Source: Bacilli bacterium
GTDB lineage: Bacteria; Bacillota_I; Bacilli_A; RFN20; CAG-826
NCBI GenBank assembly: GCA_024413875.1
Contig: JAKSVY010000011.1
Location: 1 to 33,632 of the forward strand
DNA length: 33,632 bases
Reading direction: 5' to 3'
Below, piece by piece: positions 8,285 through 15,584 of the stretch. The notes below the pieces were generated by a model that did not search any database, had not been told where the DNA came from, and saw only the letters and a program-made list of their open reading frames with translations. The position numbers were made by a program, and so were the translations under genes. The stretch's first letter is position 1. Each line of letters opens with the position of its first letter.

Positions 8285-8313
8285 ATTATGAATATTTAGA
8301 TTAAAAAAGTAAA
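8285..8313 (-). promoter_or_regulatory. Promoter of the NifU-like/GGGtGRT operon
   Basis: On minus TTTACT (8308-8313), a 17-bp spacer and CATAAT (8285-8290), about 35 nt ahead of the start codon. No other candidate fits as well in this gap. Confidence 0.5.
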
Positions 8314-8340
8314 GTTATATTTATTACAATTTGTATACAA

Positions 8341-8371
8341 AAGAAAAAGAGCAAGCTTTTTCCTCGCTCTT
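8341..8371 (-). terminator. Intrinsic terminator overlapping the Dabb-like stop codon
   Basis: On minus AAGAGCGAG, loop GAAAAAG, CTTGCTCTT (one G-U pair), then TTTCTT. The 5' arm overlaps the last bases of the stop codon. Confidence 0.8.
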
Positions 8372-8648
8372 ATTCGTAATCAAAGATAGCTTTTTTCTCA
8401 ATTTTAGCTGAATAAGTATCTTTCCATTCATGATGATTTGGACAAGAATCATATAATGATAAAGAATCTTTTTGCATATCGATTCTGATGAGAAGATCGT
8501 ACCTATTTTCTCTATCAATACAATTGGTTATATACTCTATGAAATTAACACCTACCACATCAATAGAATCAAAGATTCTTTGAATATTATCTAATTCACT
8601 TTTCCAGTGAAAATCTTTGTTAAATTTTACTAATATACAATGCTTCAT
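8370..8648 (-). CDS. Small Dabb-like (dimeric alpha-beta barrel) protein
   Basis: The 92-aa protein begins MKHCILVKF, the first barrel strand of Dabb (stress-responsive A/B barrel) proteins. It continues with RYDLLIRIDM, then LYDSCPNHHEWKDTY, which corresponds to the family Y..HP.H..f segment, and ends on a strand (KKAIFDYE). Length and strand order fit. No enzymatic residues can be assigned and the role is unknown. Its ATG follows directly on the stop of the upstream small gene (TAAATG), so it probably depends on translational coupling. Confidence 0.6.
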   Translation of the reverse strand: MKHCILVKFNKDFHWKSELDNIQRIFDSIDVVGVNFIEYITNCIDRENRYDLLIRIDMQKDSLSLYDSCPNHHEWKDTYSAKIEKKAIFDYE

Positions 8649-8831
8649 TTATTTAACTTTTGTGAAAGTGATTTTGTATCTACCATTTACTTCTACTTTA
8701 TTCTTTAATTCCCAGCCATCATCAATGTGCTCTTTAATAATTGAATCTAGGTTTTCTAAAGATACCAAAAGAGTTTTGGATTTAATATCTTTTGATAATA
8801 ATTTTCTCATTTGTTCTTCTGTCATTGGCAT
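8649..8831 (-). CDS. Hypothetical 60-aa protein, coupled to the Dabb-like gene
   Basis: Not recognised. It is charged, has no membrane segment and no signal peptide. It ends in a DDGWELKNKV..NGRYKITFTKVK strand pattern reminiscent of small DUF4177-like proteins (weak). Its stop codon abuts the start codon of the downstream gene with no spacing, which supports that both are real and made together. The chosen ATG is the only early one; MTEEQ two codons later is an alternative. No clear SD is visible. Confidence 0.6.
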   Translation of the reverse strand: MPMTEEQMRKLLSKDIKSKTLLVSLENLDSIIKEHIDDGWELKNKVEVNGRYKITFTKVK

Positions 8832-8887
8832 ACAAATATTGTATTAGCAATTCCATTGTTTTTCAATTTGGCGTTTATTTTAAAACA

Positions 8888-8915
8888 AAGAAAAAGGAAT
8901 TGTCGCCAATCCCTT
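8888..8915 (-). terminator. Intrinsic terminator after beta-mannosidase
   Basis: On minus AAGGGATTG, GCGA tetraloop, CAATTCCTT (one G-U pair), then TTTC. It lies 22 nt after the mannosidase stop. Confidence 0.85.
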
Positions 8916-8937
8916 CTCTTATATTTATTAATTGTTA

Positions 8938-11400
8938 TTATCCTCTAAATGGTTCAAACATGATGCCATTAATATCAATGTTATCTTTTGAAGTAATATT
9001 GATTACAACATCATCACCTTTTTCCATATTGATATAGTTATCACTATATTTGTATTTATAGTTATCTTTAAAGTGGATGAATAAACTCTTAACAAATGAT
9101 TCAGCGTGAATCTTTACTAAAATGTTATTTGCAGATACCTTCTCTACTTCATATGAGAAATCTGCATCGAATTTTTCATGAGCATACATCTTTGAAGAAT
9201 AGAATGTTTTCTTCTTAGTGTCTCCAATGCTATATGTTGCAACAAAGTAGCATTCTTTATTATTAGCAACATCTAATTCAACATCGAATGGTTTTGCATT
9301 AGATGCTTTAACTGCAAATTCTTTATTAAACAATTCTTTACCATCAAATGTTTTAGCGCTGACTAAGACAGTTGAATCAAATGCCTCTTTCGCTTGAACA
9401 TCAAAGAAGAAGTGAGTTTTACCTTTATTATCATCGTAGAATGAACCAAGATTTGGTTCGAATGAACGTCTAAGTTGATAATATGCTTCCTTTGGCTCTA
9501 AGTAGTAGTCAACAGTTGCCCAAGTTCCACTTGGCCAAATATCATCAAACATCCAGTTTAAGAAAGCACCTGTTTTGTCTGTATGTGCTCTTGAGAATTC
9601 TGATTCTGCCTTTAATGATTCTGCTTGCGCAATCATTGCTTTTTGAATGAAATCTTTAAAACCATCAATCTTATCAAATAATTGTTCAGCATAGACTCTT
9701 TCACGAACTGGGAAGTTCATTCCTTGAAGTGCACTGTATGGGTTTTCCATAAATCTATCAACCCACATTTCATTCATTGGCCAAATCTTATCTTCAGGGA
9801 AGATCTTTCTTAACGTTTCTTCTGAAGAAGGACCTAAGACTGCACATTCTGATGCGAATGGAACAACTTTTTGAGAAAGAGAGTCTCTATATGTTGAAAG
9901 ACCTTTTGTTAAGCAACTTTCAAAACAGTTAAAGTGTGAGTCACCGCTTGATGGATCGTTTCCAATATCAGTGTATGAGTGTGGAGATTGTCTTCTATAA
10001 GGACGAGTTCCATCCATATCCATAACAATTCCATACATTGTAACGTTGACTAACGTATCGCCATGAGTAATGCAGTTACCATAGGTACCTGTCTTTTCAT
10101 TACCACCACACCAGTAAATTAATGATGGGTGATTTCTTAATCTCTTAATTTGATATCTTACTTCTTCAAGGAAATTATTTAAGAAGTCTGGTTCTTCTTC
10201 TGGAATATCTGCACAAGCTAATGCAAAGTCTTGCCATACTAAGATACCTTCTTCATCACAAATATCGAAGAAGATGTCTTTTTCATAAGCACCACCACCC
10301 CAAACTCTTAAGATATTTGCGTTCATCTCTTTAGCGAGTTTAACAAGTTCGCGGTACTTTTCATCCTTCATAACACCAGTAAAGCATTCTGGTGGTACCC
10401 AGTTACTACCCTTAAGGAAGACTTTTACTCCGTTAATATAGAAATTCATTCCAATCTTATTGTGTTCAATTGGAGTTTCTTTTACTTCAACAGTTCTAAA
10501 ACCAAATTTACCTGATTTAACATCTTGAAGTTTTCCATCTCTGTATAATTCAACTTTATAGTTATATAAGTTTGGATCACCATAACCAACAGGCCACCAA
10601 AGTTTACAATCTTTAACATTAAAGCCAGCAAAGTTTTTGTGACCTATCATTGGTGCTTCATATTTTTCATATTCATCACCATTTGGGGTTTTTGAAATAT
10701 AGTAAACTAACTTGTCATCCTTAACTTCTTCACCACGAACAATGATAGTGTCGTCAGGACCATATAAGTGTTTGTTATCATAGTTTAAAAGAGCGTGGAA
10801 ACGAACATTTCCTTCAGCATCCGCAATAACTCTAACATCTTCAATTTGGTATTTATTTTTAAGTTCGAGATATACGTCATCAATGATACCGAATGCACAA
10901 ATCTTTGGTGCCCAGTCCCACCCAAAATGGCATTGTGGCTTTCTTACAAAGATTCTTGGGATATTAAAGATAGCAAAGTAATCCTTTGTATCAATCTTAT
11001 CCATTGTGTTTAAAGTTGAATGCATTAAAACTCTTAATTCATTAACGCCTTCTTTGAGGTATTGTTTAACATTGTATGTGTAGCCTAAGAAAGCATTCTT
11101 TGTAGAACCAATAAGATTATCATTTAGATAAATGTCTGCGAATAAATCGATGCCTTTGAAAGTTAAATCAATTACATCGTATTCCAACATTTCTTTTGTA
11201 ACGATTAATTGGTTTTCATAAACATAATCATTTCTTCCAACCCATTCAGCGTCTTTATAGTTTTCTGCAACATATGGATCTTTGATTAATCCAGCATTAA
11301 AAAGGTCAATGGTGATATCACCTGGCACTGAAGCATTTAATACTTTGTTATCGAACTTTAATTTCCAGTTTTGGTCTAACTTAATAACATTCAAGTTCAT
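8938..11400 (-). CDS. GH2 beta-mannosidase
   Basis: The 820-aa protein is a full-length glycoside hydrolase family 2 enzyme of the beta-mannosidase type (removes terminal beta-linked mannose). The N-terminal jelly roll starts WKLKFDNKVLNASVPGDI and contains W.GRNDYVYE, a mannosidase feature. The barrel carries LRVWGGGAYEKDIFFDICDEEGILVWQDF. The acid/base Glu is in WCGGNEK (E435) and the likely nucleophile in FASECAV (E518). No signal peptide is present, so it works inside the cell on imported oligosaccharides. It is a single-gene transcript: SD GGGAG 7 nt before the ATG, terminator right after the stop. The upstream gap holds a twin repeat that could be a regulator site. Substrate (mannan, N-glycan core or other) cannot be decided from sequence. 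Confidence 0.92.
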   Translation of the reverse strand: MNLNVIKLDQNWKLKFDNKVLNASVPGDITIDLFNAGLIKDPYVAENYKDAEWVGRNDYVYENQLIVTKEMLEYDVIDLTFKGIDLFADIYLNDNLIGSTKNAFLGYTYNVKQYLKEGVNELRVLMHSTLNTMDKIDTKDYFAIFNIPRIFVRKPQCHFGWDWAPKICAFGIIDDVYLELKNKYQIEDVRVIADAEGNVRFHALLNYDNKHLYGPDDTIIVRGEEVKDDKLVYYISKTPNGDEYEKYEAPMIGHKNFAGFNVKDCKLWWPVGYGDPNLYNYKVELYRDGKLQDVKSGKFGFRTVEVKETPIEHNKIGMNFYINGVKVFLKGSNWVPPECFTGVMKDEKYRELVKLAKEMNANILRVWGGGAYEKDIFFDICDEEGILVWQDFALACADIPEEEPDFLNNFLEEVRYQIKRLRNHPSLIYWCGGNEKTGTYGNCITHGDTLVNVTMYGIVMDMDGTRPYRRQSPHSYTDIGNDPSSGDSHFNCFESCLTKGLSTYRDSLSQKVVPFASECAVLGPSSEETLRKIFPEDKIWPMNEMWVDRFMENPYSALQGMNFPVRERVYAEQLFDKIDGFKDFIQKAMIAQAESLKAESEFSRAHTDKTGAFLNWMFDDIWPSGTWATVDYYLEPKEAYYQLRRSFEPNLGSFYDDNKGKTHFFFDVQAKEAFDSTVLVSAKTFDGKELFNKEFAVKASNAKPFDVELDVANNKECYFVATYSIGDTKKKTFYSSKMYAHEKFDADFSYEVEKVSANNILVKIHAESFVKSLFIHFKDNYKYKYSDNYINMEKGDDVVINITSKDNIDINGIMFEPFRG

Positions 11401-11524
11401 ATAGTAACTCCCGATAAATAAAATATAATTTTCTTGTATTAATATAAGTCATTAAAGAATTGCATTCAATTCTATATTTATTCATAAATAAACTCTTTTT
11501 AAATATGGCATTTTGCTTAAAAAT

Positions 11525-11555
11525 TAGCAATTTTTTCAATAAAATAGCAATTTTT
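11525..11555. repeat. Twin TAGCAATTTTT repeat upstream of beta-mannosidase (possible operator)
   Basis: TAGCAATTTTT occurs at 11525-11535 and again at 11545-11555, a 20-bp period or two helix turns on the same DNA face. The 286-bp gap (11401-11686) holds this, the tRNA terminator and AT-rich DNA. No convincing gene is seen in it. A role as a binding site for the mannosidase regulator is inference. Confidence 0.4.
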
Positions 11556-11647
11556 CGCCTAATATCACAATAATGTTGGGAAAATGTGAATTTATGAACA
11601 AAAACATGCGTACAGGTTTTTAAAATATTTTAAGCTTAGTAAGTAAA

Positions 11648-11674
11648 TAAAAAACTCGCCTTAATAAGACGAGT
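11648..11674 (-). terminator. Terminator of the tRNA operon
   Basis: On minus ACTCGTCTT, loop ATT, AAGGCGAGT (one U-G pair), then TTTTT, 12 nt after the CCA of tRNA-Glu. Confidence 0.85.
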
Positions 11675-11686
11675 ATTTTATCAAAA

Positions 11687-11761
11687 TGGTGACCCGTACG
11701 GGATTCGAACCCATGACCTCACCGTGAAAGGGTGATGTCTTAACCGCTTGACGAACGGGCC
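11687..11761 (-). tRNA. tRNA-Glu (UUC)
   Basis: A complete cloverleaf is visible. The acceptor pair is GGCCCGT / ACGGGTC, the anticodon loop is CTTTCAC (anticodon TTC) in a CACC/GGTG stem, and the T-loop is GTTCGAATC. The CCA end is encoded. It is cotranscribed downstream of tRNA-Asn. Confidence 0.95.
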
Positions 11762-11771
11762 AGTTTATGAA

Positions 11772-11848
11772 TGGCGCCCACCGAGGGACTTGAACCCACG
11801 ACCCTCTGATTAACAGTCAGATGCTCTAACCAACTGAGCTAGGTAGGC
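11772..11848 (-). tRNA. tRNA-Asn (GUU)
   Basis: The acceptor is GCCTACC / GGTGGGC with a G discriminator and encoded CCA. The anticodon stem-loop is TCTGA CTGTTAA TCAGA (GTT). The T-stem GTGGG / CCCTC has one U-U mismatch at the second pair, which is unusual but does not disturb the fold. It is the first gene of the two-tRNA transcript, with a 10-nt spacer to tRNA-Glu. Confidence 0.95.
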
Positions 11849-11884
11849 GCATGCGTTTTCAAGTATTTCAAAAGCGCAAGATAA

Positions 11885-11913
11885 ACTATATCAAAACTTT
11901 ATAAATTTAACAA
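11885..11913 (-). promoter_or_regulatory. Promoter of the tRNA-Asn/tRNA-Glu operon
   Basis: On minus TTGTTA (11908-11913), 17-bp spacer, TATAGT (11885-11890), with the mature tRNA 5' end about 36 nt downstream. Confidence 0.65.
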
Positions 11914-11937
11914 TAAGAAAATTATAATTTTTCTAAA

Positions 11938-12162
11938 TTAGTTTAATTTTTGTTCAATGCTAGCTAATAAATCGCCAACAGTTTTGAAATTAGTCATATC
12001 GATATCATCGAAGTGAATATCGTATTGTTCTTCGAGTTGGAGAAGTAGTTCAACAACATCAAGAGAGTCTAAGCCGAGTTCACTTAATTTCATGCCTTCA
12101 TCGATTGTATCTACTTTAGCGATAACAGCTAATTGTTTTTTGATTTCTTCAATTTTGTTCAT
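11938..12162 (-). CDS. acpP: Acyl carrier protein
   Basis: The 74-aa acidic protein has the phosphopantetheine attachment Ser in the motif LGLDSLDVVELLLQLEE (DSL, about residue 33), followed by helices II and III of the ACP fold (LEEQYDIHFDD, TVGDLL). It carries growing acyl chains in fatty acid or phospholipid synthesis in the cytoplasm. SD AGAGGA lies about 9 nt before the ATG. It stands alone between the tRNA genes and a structured intergenic element, with no fatty acid synthesis genes next to it, so a specialised second ACP is possible. Confidence 0.9.
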   Translation of the reverse strand: MNKIEEIKKQLAVIAKVDTIDEGMKLSELGLDSLDVVELLLQLEEQYDIHFDDIDMTNFKTVGDLLASIEQKLN

Positions 12163-12187
12163 TTGAGTATCCTCTTTTCATTTGTTG

Positions 12188-12215
12188 ATTATACTACAAA
12201 CTCCACCATTCACAA
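12188..12215 (-). promoter_or_regulatory. Promoter of the acyl carrier protein gene
   Basis: On minus TTGTGA (12210-12215), 16-bp spacer, TATAAT (12188-12193), leaving a short leader that contains the SD. Confidence 0.6.
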
Positions 12216-12231
12216 ACACCAATTTTTTAGG

Positions 12232-12346
12232 CTACTTGTGACATACTCCCACCACTTAAATAAATAATTATTTTGAAGTGGGGGGCTTCTCGCTCAAGTA
12301 ATCTAGTGATTACAGTATCAACGAGCTAACCGGCTGTGTCCCAGCC
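12232..12346 (+). ncRNA. IS200/IS605 right-end / omega-RNA-like structured element without TnpB
   Basis: On plus, GTGACATACTCCCACCACTT is followed by a chain of stems. CCACCACTT (12249-12257) pairs with AAGTGGGGG (12276-12284) with one mismatch. CTCG (12289-12292) and CGAG (12322-12325) enclose GTAATC-TAGT-GATTAC (12298-12313). Last comes GGCTG-TGTCC-CAGCC (12332-12346). From memory this order and the CCGGCTGTGTCCCAGCC end resemble the 3' ends of IS605-type tnpB genes, where the omega RNA lies. No tnpB frame remains: the acyl carrier protein gene begins 70 bp away on the other strand. It may be a non-autonomous relic. It also fills the 215-bp gap between the ACP gene and the pilus operon. Confidence 0.45.
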
Positions 12347-12377
12347 TTTAATATTTCTAGTCCTTTCTTAAGAATGT

Positions 12378-12524
12378 TTAAACTGTTTCTGTAACTGCGC
12401 TAGTTGCTTGATCAGCAACACTTTGTGAAACGTTCTTAAAGGCTGCTGTCATAGCAGCTAAAACGACTCCAAAGATTGAGATTGTTAGAATAATCCCAAG
12501 TAATTGTCCCTTGATTTCTGACAT
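12378..12524 (-). CDS. Flp-type pilin-like small protein
   Basis: From ATG 12524 the protein has 48 residues: MSEIKG, then a hydrophobic stretch GIILTISIFGVVLAAMTAAF (about 8-27) and a small polar tail. The form is that of a Flp/TadE-type pilin or class IV pilin-like peptide. The start is set by SD AAAGGAG 8 nt upstream; a longer frame from 12560 lacks an SD. It is the last gene of the tad operon and overlaps the 3' end of the preceding gene by 89 bp. The Flp Glu+5 rule is only partly met (no clear G/XXXXEY cleavage site), and no prepilin peptidase gene is in the window. Confidence 0.6.
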   Translation of the reverse strand: MSEIKGQLLGIILTISIFGVVLAAMTAAFKNVSQSVADQATSAVTETV

Positions 12525-12885
12525 AGCTTTTCTCCTTTCCGACTGGATTGAAATACCCAATCACCACACTTCTTTCGACGCTTATTTCCATAACGTCTTC
12601 TTTTATTATTAATGGTTCATATTCTCTAGTTATCTTGAAAGTAAACAAGCCACCAATTAATGGTGATTCTTCTCCAGTAGATTCAATGGTTGCACCAGCC
12701 TCATTCAAAACTAAATTTCGAACTTGATCAGTTATCCTTCCTGATTGAGAGATTAAGTAACCTGCAGTTACACTTACTGCATCTAAATTGGTATATATCA
12801 TTTGAATGGAGACTATATCTCCTAGCAAGATAAATAATTGAACCAAAAATATTAGCGATAATATAAAACCTAATTTATAAGCCAC
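12436..12885 (-). CDS. TadE-like pseudopilin / membrane protein of the tad operon
   Basis: The protein has 149 aa. The N-terminal hydrophobic segment (LGFILSLIFLVQLFILLGDIV, about 5-25) is followed by VSIQMIYTNLDAVSVTAGYL, typical of TadE-like minor pilins, and an extracellular beta-rich part. The start is GTG at 12885, with SD AGGAGA 8 nt upstream, inside the 3' end of the tadC-like gene. The last 30 residues are encoded in the same DNA as the pilin start, in another frame, and have low-complexity composition. The natural protein probably ended near VIGYFNPVGKEK and later ran on. Confidence 0.6.
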   Translation of the reverse strand: MAYKLGFILSLIFLVQLFILLGDIVSIQMIYTNLDAVSVTAGYLISQSGRITDQVRNLVLNEAGATIESTGEESPLIGGLFTFKITREYEPLIIKEDVMEISVERSVVIGYFNPVGKEKSYVRNQGTITWDYSNNLNLWSRFSCYDSSL

Positions 12886-13543
12886 TGACCATCTCTCCTA
12901 TAACGGTTACTATTCCGATAGTAATTAACACAATTAAAATTGCAGAGCCCATTAAAGGCGCAACACTTTGTGTTGTTAATGAAGATTCTTTTGAATGAAG
13001 CTCTTTTTCATGCATTTCATTTGATAATGAATTAAAGATAATTTCAAATTGATTAAAGTATGGAGAGTTACTTCCTTCATCCACCATTTGGTAGACACTA
13101 ATCATCATTTGTTCAATGATTAATTCATCGAATGTTTTAGAAAACTTAATAAAAGGAGTAACAGTTTTATCTCCATCTATATCTAGTAATAGTTGGTCAA
13201 ACCTTTCCTTTAATTTAGGACCAACAAATTGGCTCACTTCTTTTAAAGCTGTATATACATTCATTCCATTTTTGATATAGATTTTGAAGAAAGAGAAGAT
13301 TGAGATAAATTCATCTTGAACATCCTTTCTTTGCTTTTCCTCCATTGATTTATATCTACTATTGTAGATGTATTCAACGATGATGGTTAAAAGAAGGAAG
13401 ATGAAGAGGTATTGTAGTTGCTTTGTAAATATTGGTGATATAGCAGATAGTAAGACTCCGATAACCAAAATTAGAATCATGAATGTGAGTTCTTTTTTAT
13501 AGTTAAGTCCTAATCTTTCGATTCTTTCTTTAATCTTCTTCAT
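12875..13543 (-). CDS. TadC-like pilus platform protein (T2SSF domain)
   Basis: The 222-aa protein has two N-terminal membrane segments (about 21-41 and 45-61), a cytoplasmic helical block FISIFSFFKIYIKNGMNVYTALKEV ... LLLDIDGDKTVTPFIKF ... QMMISVYQMVDEGSN of the GspF/T2SSF type, and C-terminal membrane helix SAILIVLITIGIVTVIGEM. In Tad systems TadB and TadC form the inner-membrane platform over the TadA motor. SD AAGGAGG lies 9 nt before the ATG. It overlaps the TadB-like gene by 14 bp and the TadE-like gene by 11 bp. Confidence 0.75.
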   Translation of the reverse strand: MKKIKERIERLGLNYKKELTFMILILVIGVLLSAISPIFTKQLQYLFIFLLLTIIVEYIYNSRYKSMEEKQRKDVQDEFISIFSFFKIYIKNGMNVYTALKEVSQFVGPKLKERFDQLLLDIDGDKTVTPFIKFSKTFDELIIEQMMISVYQMVDEGSNSPYFNQFEIIFNSLSNEMHEKELHSKESSLTTQSVAPLMGSAILIVLITIGIVTVIGEMVSGL

Positions 13544-14243
13544 TTACTTTATCCTCCTTAATTGAGAGCTTAGTGAATTTGAGTAAAAAGATATGGAATG
13601 CCGCGATAAAGAATAAGAAAAATACAATTAAGCAAAAGACAAAGAATCGATTGTTTAACATTGTTATATAAAAATCACTCATTCCAAATCTCATGAATAC
13701 TAAAATAGCGAATGTTAATACCCAAAGAATTGCGTATTCAACAATCTTTTTAATTCCAATATTAAATGATCTAGTAACACTATTTTCTACCATTGTGGTT
13801 TCTTGCATTAATGTCTCTCCTAAAGCAAGGATATTTCCACCTTGGTCTTGATAGAGTTTTAAAACATTAATAAACATTTTGTAGATAGCTAAATCAAAAT
13901 ATCTTCTTAAATAAATGATTCGATCTTCCACTACCATATTTTCTAAATCTGCTAGCTCTTTTTTAAATTCTGGTGAAGCATTTAATGTTCCGCTTGAAAA
14001 TGCTTCTGTGAGAGATTCTTTTACACTCATAGTAATTAAAAATGAGTTAATGAACTTATAACATTCGTGAGTTCTTTGAACTCTAGATAAGTATTTTTTA
14101 ATCATTTTGTGTGCAATTAGCATGTAATAGCCTAGAGCAAGTACAAGCATTACTGCTGCAACGATATAGTTATTTGTGGCTAGAAACGCTAACGCTCCTA
14201 GAAGAACTGCGCTTACTATTCCTACAATTGATACTATCTTCAT
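13530..14243 (-). CDS. TadB-like pilus platform protein
   Basis: The protein has 237 aa. Two N-terminal membrane segments (about 4-23 and 27-46) precede a T2SSF-like helical domain (CYKFINSFLITMSVKESLTEAF ... DQGGNILALGETL) and two C-terminal membrane helices (YAILWVLTFAILVFMRFG, FFVFCLIVFFLFFIAAFHIFLL). Pairing with the next gene gives the TadB-TadC order expected after TadA. SD AAAGGAG is 9 nt upstream, inside the 3' part of tadA, which overlaps this gene by 74 bp. Confidence 0.75.
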   Translation of the reverse strand: MKIVSIVGIVSAVLLGALAFLATNNYIVAAVMLVLALGYYMLIAHKMIKKYLSRVQRTHECYKFINSFLITMSVKESLTEAFSSGTLNASPEFKKELADLENMVVEDRIIYLRRYFDLAIYKMFINVLKLYQDQGGNILALGETLMQETTMVENSVTRSFNIGIKKIVEYAILWVLTFAILVFMRFGMSDFYITMLNNRFFVFCLIVFFLFFIAAFHIFLLKFTKLSIKEDKVNEED

Positions 14244-15198
14244 AGTTAATTTCTCCTTTCTTATAAATAAGTTTTAATTCATTGTTTTCAACCGCTGATA
14301 TTTCATCGATATACCTATGGATAATTCCATCTTCATCAACGGTTTTATCTAAATAAATGTAATATTTGATATGTTCATAGATATCTCCAATTAGCTCTTC
14401 ATAAGTTTGTGATTTATCGCCCATTTGGATCATTCTTACCATTCTATGTGGTATCATCTTTGAACTTTTCGCGTGTATGGTTGTAATGATTGGGTGACCA
14501 GTCATAACTGAGTTAAGGATATATATCATTTCTTTACCTCTTGATTCAGCTATGACGAGCCAGTCTGGGTTACTTCTTAACGCATTCTTAATCAACGCTT
14601 CAAAACTTCCGTTTTCATTTTTTGATACTTGCCACGTTGTGATATCTAAATCTTCATTAGAACGAATGTTATCTAATTCTTGGATGTTATCGATTATGAT
14701 TACTCTGGTGTAACTTGGAATTAACGATAATAGGTATTTTTGCAATTCGGTTTTGCCTGTGCCTGTTGCACCTGCAATAACCATTGATTCATGTCTTCTA
14801 ATTAGTTTTAGTAAAAATTCGTGAATTTCTTTTGGCATAAAGTCTTTATCATCTTTAATCTTTGATTCGTATGAACCAATACGAACTGAAAACGAAATAG
14901 CCTTTTCGTCTTTTACTCGACATAGAGAACTATGGACTGCATTAATACGAAATTTTCCAATAGATATATCTAAAACAGGTTCAGCGTATGAAAATTGTTT
15001 TTCACTTAAATTTGCTATCTGTCTTACAAAATCACTAGCCTCCTCTTTACTTATTTGAATGTCCCCTTTTCTTCTCCCTAAGAAATTATGCTGATAGAAA
15101 ATAGACTCACCATTGAAGGATACATCGGTGATATTAGAATCGACAATATACGTGGATAGGAATGAATTGCTTATAAAATCTAATAACTTGTTGTTCAC
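14170..15198 (-). CDS. TadA/CpaF-type secretion ATPase
   Basis: The protein has 342 aa. An N-terminal domain (ITDVSFNGESIFYQHN) leads to the motor. The Walker A is GATGTGKT at about 143-150, the Asp box is VIIIDNIQELD, the Walker B region is PDWLVIAESRG and the His box is GHPIITTIHA. This is the hexameric ATPase that drives Tad pilus assembly on the cytoplasmic side. It is shorter than typical CpaF (about 450 aa) because the N-terminal regulatory extension is missing. The start is GTG at 15198 with SD GGAGG at 7 nt; it overlaps the preceding stop as GTGA. The last 20 or so residues (Ser/Arg rich, CRNSKRSSSRSVSVSSHK) are read out of frame through the start of the TadB-like gene. Confidence 0.9.
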   Translation of the reverse strand: MNNKLLDFISNSFLSTYIVDSNITDVSFNGESIFYQHNFLGRRKGDIQISKEEASDFVRQIANLSEKQFSYAEPVLDISIGKFRINAVHSSLCRVKDEKAISFSVRIGSYESKIKDDKDFMPKEIHEFLLKLIRRHESMVIAGATGTGKTELQKYLLSLIPSYTRVIIIDNIQELDNIRSNEDLDITTWQVSKNENGSFEALIKNALRSNPDWLVIAESRGKEMIYILNSVMTGHPIITTIHAKSSKMIPHRMVRMIQMGDKSQTYEELIGDIYEHIKYYIYLDKTVDEDGIIHRYIDEISAVENNELKLIYKKGEINYEDSINCRNSKRSSSRSVSVSSHK

Positions 15199-15584
15199 TT
15201 TATATCCTCCAATGATGAAATGGTAAATACCATTGCCTTGTCATAGTCAAAAAAGGTGTTTATAGATGCTTGGAGTGAAACTTTCACTATTTGGCAATGG
15301 TTATTTAGGCAAAATGATTCGTCATCATTCATAAAATAAATACCGGTTTTGTAATGTTTGATATATCTAGTTAAATTATCTTCAAAATATTCATTAACTC
15401 CTCTTATCAAGAGTTCTTGATCGTAGTAAGGCTTACTAGTTTCATCAACAGTAATAACTGAATATTCCATAATTGCTCTTTGTAGTAAGAGGAAAGTTCT
15501 ATTAACGCCAGAATAACACATTGCCCCACTGCTGAAGGTGGTTGCTAACGCTAGTAAAAGGACATAGAAAATCATGTTTGTCAT
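15195..15584 (-). CDS. Small pilin-like membrane protein of the tad operon
   Basis: The 129-aa protein is not assigned to a named family. An N-terminal hydrophobic segment (MIFYVLLLALATTFSSGAMCYSG) looks like a pseudopilin stalk or signal anchor. The rest is a small extracellular domain with a possible disulfide pair (FCLNNHC). The SD GAGGA lies in the end of the upstream gene, whose stop abuts this ATG (TAAATG). Position directly ahead of tadA suggests a minor pilin or assembly factor (inference). Confidence 0.65.
   Translation of the reverse strand: MTNMIFYVLLLALATTFSSGAMCYSGVNRTFLLLQRAIMEYSVITVDETSKPYYDQELLIRGVNEYFEDNLTRYIKHYKTGIYFMNDDESFCLNNHCQIVKVSLQASINTFFDYDKAMVFTISSLEDIK

Noticed and set aside
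11573..11623. 16-codon frame (MLGKCEFMNKNMRTGF) upstream of beta-mannosidase on plus
   Set aside because: No SD, no promoter and no downstream partner; such frames are expected by chance.
11920..11940. A/T hairpin AGAAAA...TTTTCT after the acyl carrier protein gene as terminator
   Set aside because: The stem is only A-T rich with one G-C pair and there is no clean U-run; it is too weak to call.
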